A stretch of DNA of 64,000 bases from Lunularia cruciata (lineage: Eukaryota > Streptophyta > Marchantiopsida > Lunulariales > Lunulariaceae), in the NCBI GenBank assembly GCA_948567375.1, contig OX419761.1:25334243-25398242 (forward strand), in the 5' to 3' direction. Positions 32,475-42,998 of this stretch are shown piece after piece. The position numbers were made by a program, and so were the translations under genes. Position 1 is the stretch's first letter; the number at the start of each line of letters is the position of its first letter. The notes under the pieces were generated by a model. It ran no database searches, had not been told where the DNA came from, and saw only the letters and a list, made by a program, of their open reading frames with translations.

Positions 32475-33191
32475 GTGGAGATAGAAGCGAGTACTCCAAA
32501 ATCGAAGAAGCAAAGTCGGCAGGCCAAAGACAAAGACAAGACAAAACCTTTGAAGACCAAGAGAGGAAACCCGAGGCGAGGAATGTTGGTGATTGAGTCA
32601 GAAGACGAAGACTTGGAAGGTGAAGCCAAGTGCAAGTCCAAAGACTCGAAACGCGAGGAGGAACCCGAGCTAACATTACAAAGTGGAGATACGAGTAGCA
32701 ACAGCAATGAAGGTGGAGAAATGACGTCGGTGCCAGCTGCTGCCGAGGAGGAAGAAGAAGTGCAGGTAGGGATTGAGGTCGAGGACAACATGAAGTTGGA
32801 GGATGAGTTACCTGAGGCCGAAGAAAAGACGATTGCAATTCAAAGGGGAGTCCGCTCAAGACGCAAGGCGAAGTGTGAGGCAAGTCCGAGTAAAGTAAAA
32901 GAAGAAATGAATGAAAGCTCAAGAAGCAAGGCGTCAGTTCCGAAACGAAGACTGCAGAGACAAAGGCGAGTATTGGGCGAAATAGAAGTGAGAAGGGAGA
33001 TTGCTACGCAAGAAGAGGTAGTAGCGAGTAAAGGAGTAGAGTACCTACGGGAGATCATGTGTCCATTGCTGGTGAAATTGGAGCACAAGAAGAAGGAAAT
33101 GCAATCAACTTGTCTAGAAATGAAGACTGTTTTGCAAGTCTTAGCGAGATTAGAAGAAGAGAACTCGGAGTTGAAGAAAATCATAACCTGA
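32475..33191 (+). CDS. TGTG-family linker and start of coiled coil, copy D module 1
   Basis: A 238-aa frame. It opens with STPKSKKQSRQ and RRGMLVIESEDED, then an acidic stretch EREEPELTLQSGDTSSNS-like (KREEEPELTLQSGD), a basic patch RGVRSRRKAKCEASPSKVKEE and VPKRRLQRQRRVLGE. It then enters EYLREIMCPLLVKLEHKKKEMQSTC, the coiled-coil entry. The alternating acidic and basic linker is shared by B and C. Confidence 0.6.
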   Translation: MEIEASTPKSKKQSRQAKDKDKTKPLKTKRGNPRRGMLVIESEDEDLEGEAKCKSKDSKREEEPELTLQSGDTSSNSNEGGEMTSVPAAAEEEEEVQVGIEVEDNMKLEDELPEAEEKTIAIQRGVRSRRKAKCEASPSKVKEEMNESSRSKASVPKRRLQRQRRVLGEIEVRREIATQEEVVASKGVEYLREIMCPLLVKLEHKKKEMQSTCLEMKTVLQVLARLEEENSELKKIIT

Positions 33192-33230
33192 GGTGAGGAG
33201 GAAAGTGAAGTACTGCGAGCGGAGGCAGTA

Positions 33231-33950
33231 ATGAAAAATCAGGTAATTGAAGACTTGCAGAGAGAAGTGAGATATTGGGAGGAGCTTGTTAAGAAGAGTG
33301 ACATAGCGAGGGAAAGACAAGTAGTAGAGTATGAGATTTTGAAGCAGCAGTTTGCTGATTCAAGGGTAGAACTTATCCATGCTATGGTGAGGGTAGCAAT
33401 GAAGGAACAAGAGCTTGATAGAGTCATGGAGAGTGTAGAAGAGAAGAAGCAACTCTGGCAAAGGGAGTTAGCAGCACGATATAAGGAAGAAGAAAGGTTA
33501 CGAGAGTTACTTTGTAATCAGGAAGAGAAGGTTGTACAGAAGGAGAAGGAGAAGGAGAAGGAAACGATGAAAGCCAAGTTCAAAGCAGAGTTGGCGATGT
33601 ATAGGGAGGATTGGCTTGCAAATCAAGAGCGAGAAAGAAAGATGTGATTGGAGCCCTTGAAGGAGATTGTCCTCAGGATGAATGTGATGTTAAGTACAAA
33701 GACCAGCGTTTGAATTGAAGAAATGAGGTTGCACGAGTTGAAATTGTTGGTGCAAGAGACGAGGCAAAGACAAGCAAAAGATACAGATTTGAATGCGCTG
33801 CTGATAAGTCTCAGGACTCGTGTAGATAGGAAGATATTAGAGGTAGAAGATTATATCGCGATTAGATTAGACTTACTAAAGTTGGAGATAGACAAACTTT
33901 GGAAAGATGTTAGAGCAAAACCCAAAGTAGATGAAGTAGGAGTGCAGAAG
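33231..33950 (+). pseudogene. TGTG-family coiled coil, copy D module 1
   Basis: The frames 33231-33647 and 33723-33956 carry VIEDLQREV, EYEILKQQFADSR, EEKKQLWQRELAARYKEEERLRELL and HELKLLVQETRQRQAKDTDLNALLISLRTRVDRK. This module stops just after the DEVGVQ block and is followed by a second copy of the linker end. Confidence 0.6.
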
Positions 33951-35204
33951 AGGTAAGTGAAAGCTCAAGAAGTGAGGCATCAATTCCGATACAAAGACTG
34001 CAGAGAAGAAGGTGAGTATCGGATGAACACGAAGTACAAAGAGAAGTGGCAACACGAGAAGAAGTAATCCCGAGCGATGGAGTGGAGTACCTGCGGGATG
34101 TGGTATGTCCTCTACTGGTAAAGATGGAGTACAAGAAGAAGGAAATGCAGTCGACATGTCCAGAGGTAAAGACTGTATTGCAGGTGTTGGTGAGATTAGA
34201 AGAAGAAAACTCAGAGTTGAAGAAGAGTATAACTCGAGGTGAGGAGGAAAGAGAAGTACTGCGAGTGGAGGCAGTAGTAAGAAGTCAGGTAATTGAAGAC
34301 CTGAAGAGAGAAGTAAATTATCAAGAGGATCTTGTGAAGAAGAGTGACATAGCAAGGGAGAGACAAGTAGCGGAGTATGAGATCTTGAATCAGCAATTTG
34401 CTGATTCAAGAGTAGAAGTAATCCATGCTATGGCGAGGGTAGCAGCAAAGGATCAGGAGCTCGATGGGGTGATGGAGAGTGTTGAGGAGAAGAAGCAACT
34501 CTGGCAAAGAGAGTTGGCGGCATGATACCAAGAAGAAGACCAATTACAAGAGTTTCTTTGTAATCAGGAGGAGAAGGTTGTACAGAAGGAGAAGGAGAAG
34601 GGGACGGTGAAAGCCGAGTTCAAGAAGGAGTTGGCGATGTACCGAGAGGACTGGCTTGCATATCGTGAACGTGAGAGGAAGACCAGATTGGAGCCACTGA
34701 AAGAGATAGTCCTCCAAATGAATGCAATGCTAAGTACAGAAGCCAGTATTTGGATTGAGGAGATGAGGCTGCACAAGTTGAAGTTGTTGGTCCAGGAGAC
34801 AAGGCAAAGACAAGCAAAAGATACCAATTTGAACGCCTTGCTAATCAATCTCAGAACTCGTGTAGACAGGAAGATTTTAGAGGTAGAAGATAATATTACG
34901 ATTAGACTTAGTGAAAATTGAGATAGAAAAGCTTTGGAAAGATGTTAGAGCAAAACCCGAGGTAAATAACATAGGAGTACAAATGTCTTTGGAGTTACCA
35001 TTGGAGACATTAGAGAAGAGTGGGTTGAGAGATGACGATTTAGATAGATTACCCCCTAGTGGAATTTCAGATCAGGAAAGAGAATTGTTGGAATTGGTAG
35101 AAGAAGTAGAAGATGTGAAACCCGAGGAAAGAGTAGTAGCAAGTAAATTTACTTCGGGTTTGGGTTTGAAAGCCGAGGAAGAAGTAGACATCAGATTGGA
35201 TTAG
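33951..35204 (+). pseudogene. TGTG-family coiled coil, copy D module 2
   Basis: A second, colinear coiled-coil copy. GVEYLRDVVCPLLVKMEYKKKEMQSTC and EEENSELKKSITRGEEEREVLR are in 34046-34525, MYREDWLAYRERERK near 34640, and the C-terminal ELPLETLEKSGLRDDDLDRL ... ERELLELVEEVEDVKPEERV in 34911-35204. It is closer to copy C than to module 1 in several phrases (for example NYQEDLVKKSDIARERQVAEYEIL). Confidence 0.6.
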
Positions 35205-35999
35205 TAACAGTTTTGAGATATGAAGAGGCAGATATGAAGAGGTGCATTGTCATTTCGGATCTGCAAGTTAGAAGAGTTGTTGTAGAACGGTATAATTGTT
35301 AGAACTGTCAATTTGTCCACTATTTAAGAGTGGCATTCGCAGTATCATGTTGTTTAGTGCTCATTATTTCTGAGAATAGATAAAGCAAAGCGTTGTGAAG
35401 CAGTGCTTGTCACTTGAGCTTGATTCTGAGTATCAACTTTGCAATTGTGTTTGTGAGTGTTTGGAGAAATTTGAAGTGCAAGTCAGAGTGCTTGTTGGAT
35501 GTTGGATTCCACAGCCTTGATCTTCATTCTGTGTGTTTGATCTTGAGTGAAGTGCAATCAAAGCAATGCCTTGAGAGATCTGAGAGGAATTGTAGTGTTG
35601 GTAGTATTTTGCATTTGTGAGTGCAGTGCGAAGTTGATGTGAAGCAATTTAGATCAAGGAAGTTGTCCCTTCAGTGGCGGGGTGGAACACAATTCTGAGG
35701 CGAAGTCGTTTTTCAGTGAAGTGCCGTTTTTGGGAGAGCCTAAATCATCACAATCAAGATTGTTTGGAAAGATTTGATGGAGTTGTGATTAAGGAGTGTT
35801 AATCTGTGACAAGGCTGCGAGTCAGTGCTTGTTACTCTCTTCTGGGTGTGGTTTCTACCTAAGAGATTAAAGACGCAACCAAGAAGAACTACATTGTTAC
35901 TGTTTGACTTCGTATTTGGACATTTCTGACTCGTATCTCTGCGGGAACAAACTTTACTTACCCAATTACCGCAAAAGTGATATTTGTTGGGTTGTCACA

Positions 36000-36233
36000 A
36001 AGCTTCCTTGAGCCGCTTTCTTGGAGTGTAAGCCAAGTTAACCAAGAAGCTACCTACTTGGCATGCAAGCTAAGCTAGTTGAAATCTTCTAGAAGCCACC
36101 TACTCGGGGTGCAAGCTAAACAAGCAAAGTTTCCCAAGAGCTTCTTAGATGCTTCTAGAATATTCAAGGCTAATTTGGCCTATTTGCTACTTTGTTAACC
36201 TTGACTAACTTCATTGCTAAACTCCATATTGTT
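36000..36233 (-). repeat. Partial LTR of the G3 chromovirus family
   Basis: Matches the second half of the G3 LTR (51725-51990), including the 'gtgcaagctaa' sub-repeats, the 'tagaatattc' block and the end 'ctaaactccatattgttaca'. It is bordered on the left by TGTG copy D and on the right by gypsy G0 gag sequence, so it is a remnant of an LTR inserted into G0. Confidence 0.8.
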
Positions 36234-36350
36234 ACACTTCTCCACTCTTTTTGCATAGACTCTCACTTTCTCTCCATCTCCTTGTTTTAGGAAAGTAGCC
36301 TCACTCATCAATCTCTCATAACTCTCATCTGGAAGAAAGTTCTCAATAAA

Positions 36351-36578
36351 TTATGTAGTCAAACTCTCCCAAGACTCTTGTTGCCCATCTCTCCTCTCTC
36401 TCTTTTGGTATTTTGACTCATACCATGTAAGAGTTGCATCCTCAAAGAAATCCGATAGTTGTGAAGCCCACTCATTCTTCTTCCTCTCATTGCTTCCCAT
36501 GCAAGTCCTCTTGAATTCTCTCACAAAATCCTCTACATCCTTTATATTCTTACCAAAGAAAACTAGAAGTTTCCCCAT
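36351..36578 (-). pseudogene. G0 Gag N-terminal part
   Basis: MGKLLVFFGKNIKDVEDFVREFKRTCMG ... NEWASQLSDFFEDATLTWYE is the retroelement Gag (capsid) core and aligns with the start of gag in G1 and G2. Confidence 0.8.
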
Positions 36579-36894
36579 CTTAGCTTCTCATTACCTTTCT
36601 CCTCTTTCTATCTTTTTTGTCTATGTTTTCACTCACCCTATAACTGATAGAGTATATACAAGACTAGCACCATTTGAGAGTAGTCCACTCTAGGTAGTAC
36701 AAAGAGTTTAGGTTGCTCCATGATTTCTATTGCATGATCAAATCCAAAGGTGCAAATCAAATAAACTCTCATGGATATTTTATCCATGAATTGAAAGATT
36801 ATCACCATCACTAATCTTGAGAATTTTCTGATGAAGGTGGTAGTTTCTCTCTAGTGGTACTATGACTCTCTCCAAGATCTTTCACCAAGGTCTC

Positions 36895-37179
36895 CTACAA
36901 TGTTATTGCTCCTTTACACTCATGGCTCTTTGGAAGTCGTTCCACTTCACAGACCTCACACAACTCCTTGGTCTTAGAACTCCTCCCTCCCAATCTTGGT
37001 GAAAAAGGACCAATATGCAATCCCAAGTCAAGTGATCCTTTTCTTTCTCTCAACCTTTTTCTCTCAAGACTCAATAAACATGAACTTGCCTTTTGTTTCT
37101 TTTCTTTTCTAAAAGCACTTAAAATCACTCTTTTCTCCAAATGGTGAAGGTCATTGAATCCTCTAAACACTCTCCTCAA
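36895..37179 (-). pseudogene. G0 pre-gag leader frame
   Basis: LDLGLHIGPFSPRLGGRSSKTKELCEVCEVERLPKSHEC is conserved in the same position upstream of gag in G1 (42481-42687) and G2 (about 60634-60957). A CxxC pair (LCEVC) is shared. Function unknown. Confidence 0.55.
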
Positions 37180-38112
37180 ATTCTACTCTAACTCCACTTT
37201 CTTCAAATCAGACACTACTATCACTTCAACTCTTGAGGAACCTTACATAACCTTAATTTTCACTCATGATGACACTCCATGCTTCCAAGATGAGTCTAAA
37301 CACTTAAATATGCTTTTGGTAGAACCTACATTCCTCATTCATGAAAACTTAACTCTCCTAAAATGACCCCTTTTCACAATGTCAACATATTCCCTCAAAT
37401 TATAACTGTTAGACCTTTGAAATTTTTCCCACTTGGTCAAAACCTTAGATTTTTCTTTTGTATAAAATATCAACCCTTTTCATTGAGCCATTAGCCTAGG
37501 CATCTTTCTATTTAGCTTCCATTTTTCAGATTTGGTCTAAAAACCACCCTCCTTACTTTAGAAATTCATAACTTCTTGCGCAAGAATAATATCTACCTAA
37601 TTCTTAAGCCAAAAGGTAGAATATCTTATAATAAATTTTCTTGAAAAGTTTCAAAATAATCCCATAAAAACTCAAGAAATATCAAACTCTATATAAATCC
37701 AAAGAACATGTTATTTGCAGGAATAGTTTACCCTACCACCTTCCAAGAATTCTATCTTAGTGTGTGGAATACCCCCTACAATAATTTCAAGTGTCCCAAC
37801 TAAAAGATAATCCAAGCTATCCTTTATGAAAATTTCAAGATCTCAAACTTGAAATTTTACCCAAAATAATTATGATCCCAAAAATCTATAATCCACCTAT
37901 CACAATCTCCAAATCCTCCCATATGTATAGTATGTATAATATCAACTTAAAAATATCATAATGAACTACAATGTATACAAATGGGTCCAATTTCTCTAAC
38001 ATAAGTTCAACCTTCTCCCCTAATATTCTCTTTGCATGAGCTCTCATAGCCTCCTTTTGCCTAATATAAAATTATATGTGGAACATTATCTTGCCTTCTA
38101 AAGAGATCTTGG

Positions 38113-40315
38113 TGTCATGTTGAGGTTGGTGCAACTAGTGAAAAAAGAGTTTAATAGGTTTTACCTCCACATTATTGGAGTAAATTGTATGACAAATCCC
38201 ACGGTTGAGCTATTGCCATGTGAGTAATCTATATATATGTGTATGATTGGCCATGTAGATTATAGGCTTGTACTCTTTGAGAGCTCTTGTGTATATAAAT
38301 GGTTGAAAGTTGATAGAAAGAGGTGTGTTTTTAGTTTTAGTAGTCTCTAGCAGGAGCATGACATTGGAAGTAAGATTTTTAGCAAAGCGTGAGCACTAGA
38401 GCATCGGAGGAAGCACTTGAGTAGGAGATGTCTGGTCCCAATCTACCACTCCTAAATCATTTTCTCATTAAGCTTCAATTTCTACACTATGATGAACTTT
38501 GGGGTTAGATGGTAGCTCAATTCAAAGTTGCATTCATGGAGTCATTGATGGCAAGCTTAGATCCAAATGTTCTTTCTATGCTTCCTTATGAGTAGGTTTA
38601 GGACTTGAAAATCTATGTGTTCTCATAGATGGATAATAATTTAATCTTGTTCAATGGCTTCAAGTTGGAGTTATGGGGTCCATATGGCAAAAAGAGAACA
38701 AACTAAATGACAAAAATGCAAGTAATTGGATCCCAAGAGGAGAAGTTTGGAGTTCTTTTGACCATCAAGGGAGTGAAGGGAGAGCACTCAAGGAGAAGAG
38801 ATTATGGTTGGAGAGAGAAGCTGATAGGCTACAATTTGGAGATAGAAAGCAAGTAATTTGATTAGGCTCTCAAGGGGATATAATTAATTGAATAGAGGGG
38901 GTAGAATTCATAGTCAAGTGCACAAATTGGACAATTTTGGGAGCCTTATGACACATTTTCATGATCTTTCAATAGGTTAGAGAGAAGAAAAATTGGTTAT
39001 AGTGCTAAGTGTAAGAAATTCTAGTTTTAGAACAATCTCAAACCAGATCTTGTTGATTGAAGTTGGAACTTTTGGGAAGTAAGGTATTTGAGATGAGCTG
39101 ATAATCAGGTTTGGAGTTTGATCACTCCTCAAGTTGTAATTTGAATTACTTTATGAAAATTTCCAATATATTTGGTGGTTAGGTCTTGCACCTTTGTGAA
39201 AAAGTCTCATGAAAATTCCTCAAATAGTGAATTCAGGGTCTTGGATCAAGTACAATTGGGTCTATAGAGCTCATAAGTTAGCCCAGCTTAGGAATTAATC
39301 TATATCTAGGATTGGGGTTGGATGAGGCCATCAAACTCTACAAGGGATTAAAAAAGTGTACAATCAACTTCCATGGAAAATTTGGTTGGCTTTGGATCCA
39401 TGGAGAGTGAGAGTTGATGCAACAAGTTCTATTGAAAATACTTTCATAAGCTCAATAGAGTATTTCTGTCTTCAATTATGATTAAATGTCAATTCTCCCA
39501 TTTTTGACTATAATTGAAGATTTTAGGTTGATACAGTGTTTGTGGAGATTATGTGTACCTCTAATCCAAAAATTTGGGTAAATTTGCCAAGAACCAAGAA
39601 CAAACCCTCAATTAGGGCTTTCAAAATTAAAGTGGAAACTACAAAAATCTGGCCAAGTTTAAGATCTTGTCAAGAGAGTTGTAGTGGTCAAATTGTGGCT
39701 TGCTTCATATCGTTGGAAATTTTATTTCATAGGCTATCCATTGGATTATAGATCATTTGAACCAGAGCAACACAAAAAAGTTATTGTCATCTGAGTAACA
39801 TGGATTTTCCCATCAAAAAGATATAGAATTACTCCACTTGGAGTACAAACTCGTTTGGAAGTTGGAGTATAGCTTGGAAGAAACTTGGAGAACAGATTGA
39901 AATCAACTTGAGAACATGGCAAGAGTCTTTGAAGTTGATTTTTGCCAAAAGAATAGAGGGTTCTTGTTGAACTCTTGTGTTTAAATCCTCTTTGTTCTTT
40001 CATGCTTGTTTGTATGCCCAATTGGCTTGGATTGGTGTACAAACATTGTGCTTAGATTCTTTCCTTCTAGGAGTGTTGTGTAATTCTCCTTGGTAATGCT
40101 AAAAGTGATTACCGACAAACCAAGAGTGTATGTTATGATGATAGGTTAGATTACCCATTACTACCCAATAAAAGGAACACTAGAAACAAGAGTAGAGAGT
40201 TCCAATGGTTGGGTAACACATGTGCTCAAACTACTAGTGACAGATTTACATTTGATTTGTAAGCTCCATAGCTAGGCATCTTGTGTGTTCCCAAAAAAGA
40301 AAAGTGCAAAGTACA
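38113..40315 (+). mobile_element. H2: 2.2-kb TG...CA element inside G0
   Basis: Full-length partner of H1 (3325-5503), starting TGTCATGTTG and ending AAAGTACA, with a TATA-like GTATATAAATGG near 38290. It splits the G0 primer-site region: G2 has an uninterrupted 'aaagaggtctcggcaacgg' at 62003-62020, while G0 has 'aaagagatcttgg' before H2 and 'tatcgataatgg' after it. Allowing for decay, the duplicated target is about 5-6 bp. Class unknown; a solo LTR is likely. Confidence 0.7.
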
Positions 40316-40337
40316 CTATCGATAATGGAACCAAAAA

Positions 40338-40736
40338 TGTGAACCGGCTTGTCTCACTCAAGATGAACCTCAAATGGCTATTAAAGTAGCACACATGGAC
40401 TAAGAAGGCAATGGACCCCAACTCCATCACATTTCTCCAAGGCTAGAACTCTAAGGGACCTTCAAGATTGAAAATATTGCTCACTAGAGACTCAATGGGA
40501 GAGATATGTTGCAAATGAAAGGATGATGAGTATCTACTCACCCCTAGTTTATATACTTGTGAAGAATTTACATGCCAAAATTACTAATTACAAGAGTAAC
40601 TCAAGTTATTACGCTAAAATTCAAATAAAAACAAAAAATCTAATGGAATATCTAAGCACATGAGAATAATCCCATGGGCAAGTGGTCTTATCTTCACCTA
40701 CCAACTAAGTCAAAGAACTAGCCCATGTGAATGATC
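40338..40736 (-). repeat. Partial LTR, family X (copy X2, G0 5' LTR)
   Basis: TGTGAACCGGCTTG start as in the other X copies. It runs to 'gcccatgtgaatgatc' and then meets the G1 LTR in opposite orientation. About 290 bp of the LTR is missing. Confidence 0.75.
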
Positions 40737-41427
40737 TATATCATCCATTTGTGCATGTATGTAATATTGTGATATTTAGTTTGGCATTACTAATACTTGA
40801 GAGATATTATTTATATAGAGATAAAAGAAGATTCTACATTAGTCATGATTAGCTAAAGTTAGTCATAGTTAAGATAGAGGAGACCTTAATTTAGAAGAAG
40901 TGGAAAACATGAGCACCACTATTTTGGATTCTAGTGTGTTGACTTGGTATTATTCCTAGGTGTTTGGCTTTGAGGAAAGAGTTGAGAACTCTTGGGCCCA
41001 CAAGCCTTTTGTTTTGGATTCTTCTATAGTCCAAGGATAGCCCATGTGAACAAATCCTTGACTTAGTGGTTGGGTCAAGATAAGATCACATGCTTAGTGG
41101 AATAGATCTATGTGGATGGATATTCTTTTATACATTTTGACTTTACTTGACTTTTAGCCCAGTAACTTGAGTTACTCCAGTAATTAGTAACTTTGGTGCA
41201 TAACTATTTCACAAGTATATAAACTAAGGGTGAGGAGGTACTCATCATCCTTTCATTTGCAACTATCTCTTTCTCATTGAGTTCTCTACTGAGCAATGTC
41301 TTGAGTCTTGGAGTGTTAGCCCTAGAGAAGTATGATGAAGTTGAGGTTCCTTGCCTTCTTAGTCCATGGTGCGCTACCATAATAGCCATCAGAGGTTCAT
41401 CTTGAGTGAGAGATAGGCTTGCTTGCA
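40737..41427 (+). repeat. LTR, family X (copy X3, G1 5' LTR)
   Basis: Plus-strand orientation: a decayed start before 'catttgtgcatg', a TATTTATATAGAG box near 40808, and the end 'gataggcttgcttgca'. It is followed by TTTTTGGTTCTGTTG, the decayed primer site. The length of 691 bp matches X5 (692 bp). Confidence 0.8.
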
Positions 41428-42339
41428 TTTTTGGTTCTGTTGTAGGGACCTCTCTAGAAGCCAAGATAATGTTCCACGTGCAATTCTATATTAGACAAAA
41501 GGAGACTATGAGAGCTCACTTGGAGAGAACTTTAGGGAAGGAGAGAGCTGAAATTATGTTAGAGAACTTGTATACCCTATAATTCATTATGATGTCTTTG
41601 AGGTGATTTTTAACATCTTATACACTTGAGAGGATTTGGAGAGATTGTGTGAGGTGGATTGCAGATTTTGCGGATGAAGGTGATTTTGGGCAAATCTCAA
41701 GTTTGAAACCTGGACTTGAAATATCTACACATAATAGCTTGGGTTATAATTCAGTTAGCACACTTGAAATTATTGTGAGAGCTATTATGCACACTAGGCT
41801 AGAATTTTTGAAAGTTGATAGGGTAAATTGCTCCCGCAACTTTATACTCTTTGGAAAATTGTACAAAGTTTGCCATTTCTTCAATTTTTAGTGGATTGTC
41901 TTGAAAATTTCAAGAAAAATAAGTGAATTTTATCCTATCTATTGACACAAAAATTAGAGAGAGATAATTCTTGCACAGCGAGTTATGAGTTTTTTAAGTG
42001 AGGGGGTGGTTTTTAGACCAAATCTGAAATATGTGTGCTGAATAGAAAGGTGTCTAGGCCAAATGGCTTGATGGAAAGATATGAAATTTTTCAAGGAGAG
42101 ATTCCATAGAGTTTTAATAAAGTGTGAAAAAATTTAAGAGACTATGACATACCAATTGAGAGATTTGAGTGACATTGTAAGGAAGGGTCAATTTTGTAGA
42201 GTTGAGATCTCATGCATGAGGAGTTTGAGTGTTAGATTCATCTTGGGAACATAGAGGGTCACCAAGAGTGTAAATTGAGACTATGCAAGGTCCCCCAAGG
42301 GTTTAGGTGATTGTAGTGGTGGATTTGAGGAAAAGAGAT
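41428..42339 (+). other. G1 leader (5' untranslated region)
   Basis: No gene. It aligns, inverted, with the G2 leader at 61170-62007 and with the G0 leader, for example 'ggatttggagagattgtgtgaggtgga' near 41632 and the 'ggtttttagaccaaatctg' block near 42007. Confidence 0.6.
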
Positions 42340-42414
42340 TTTACAATAGAATTTGAAGAGAGTGTTGAGAGGATTCAAAAACCTACACCACTTGGAGGAA
42401 AGAGTGAGTCTAAG

Positions 42415-42456
42415 TGTTGTCTATGTAGAGAGAAGATACATAAAGCAAGTTCATGT
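42415..42456 (+). other. Pre-gag CCHC zinc knuckle of G1
   Basis: CCLCREKIHKASSC has exact C-x2-C-x4-H-x4-C spacing, preceded by PTPLGGKSESK. It lies about 0.55 kb upstream of the gag frame and is separate from the Gag knuckle. The same surroundings occur in G2 near 61000. A second CxxC (LCEVC) follows at about 42566. Confidence 0.65.
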
Positions 42457-42998
42457 CCATTGACCTTTGACAGCTAGAGATTGAGGGAAATGAGAGGATT
42501 ACTTGACTTGGGTTTGCATGTTAGACCTTCTTCACCAAGATTGGGAGAGAGAAGATCTAAGACCAAGGAGTTGTGTGAGGTTTGTGGAGTTGAAGGACTT
42601 CCAAAAAGACATGGGTGTAGTGGAGTAAAATCACTTTTGAAGACTTTGGTGAATGATCTTGGAGAGAGTCTTAGTATAGCTACATAAATACTACCACCTT
42701 CATCAGCTAGTTCTCAAGATTAGTGATGGAGATAATCTTTCGACTTAAGGATAAACAATCTATGAGAGTTCAATAAATATGCACTCTAGGATTTGATGTT
42801 GCTAAAGAAATCTTGGAGCAACCTGAACCTTTTGTGTTTTCTAGAGTGGATTATTCTCAGATGGTGTTAGTCATGTATATACTCTATAAATTATAGAGTG
42901 AGAGAAAAGAAAAAAGAAAAAGAAAAATTGAGAGAAAAGAAAGTGAGGAGTTAAGATGGGGAAACTTCTCGGTTTTCTTTTGCAATGATGGAGAAGAT

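Larger units (their letters stand above)
31190..35999 (+). mobile_element. TGTG-family element, copy D (4.8 kb, internally chimeric)
   Basis: Starts TGTGGTGCCCACATT and ends GGGTTGTCACA. A TATA box (CTATAAAAATC) lies near 31573. The N-terminal domain is at about 31847-32440, the linker and first coiled coil at about 32475-33950. Near 33950 the sequence jumps back to the linker end, and a second coiled-coil module runs to 35204 before the usual 3' end. The left flank is LINE L6 and the right flank is a chromovirus LTR. The five bases on each side do not match (taagt and aagct). The duplicated module and unmatched flanks point to recombination between two copies. It is a fossil with several breaks. 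Confidence 0.8.
36234..40736 (-). mobile_element. G0: 5' portion of a broken gypsy element (minus strand), host of H2
   Basis: Read on the minus strand: a partial family-X LTR (40338-40736), a primer-site region (about 40321-40335) interrupted by H2, a long leader with a pre-gag open part (36895-37179), and the start of gag (36351-36578, FGKNIKDVEDFVREFKRTCMG ... WASQLSDFFEDATLTWYESKYQKRERRD). It is the same family as G1 and G2. It is truncated at both ends, at the left by the LTR remnant and at the right by a head-to-head junction with the G1 LTR. Fossil. Confidence 0.75.

Noticed and set aside
21168-35999. TGTG copies as the two LTRs of one large retroelement (for example B and C, or C and D)
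   Set aside because: B and C are in the same orientation, but each of B and C has its own flanking duplication. The DNA between them is minus-strand gypsy RT, not an internal domain with primer site and polypurine tract. D lies beyond LINE fragments.
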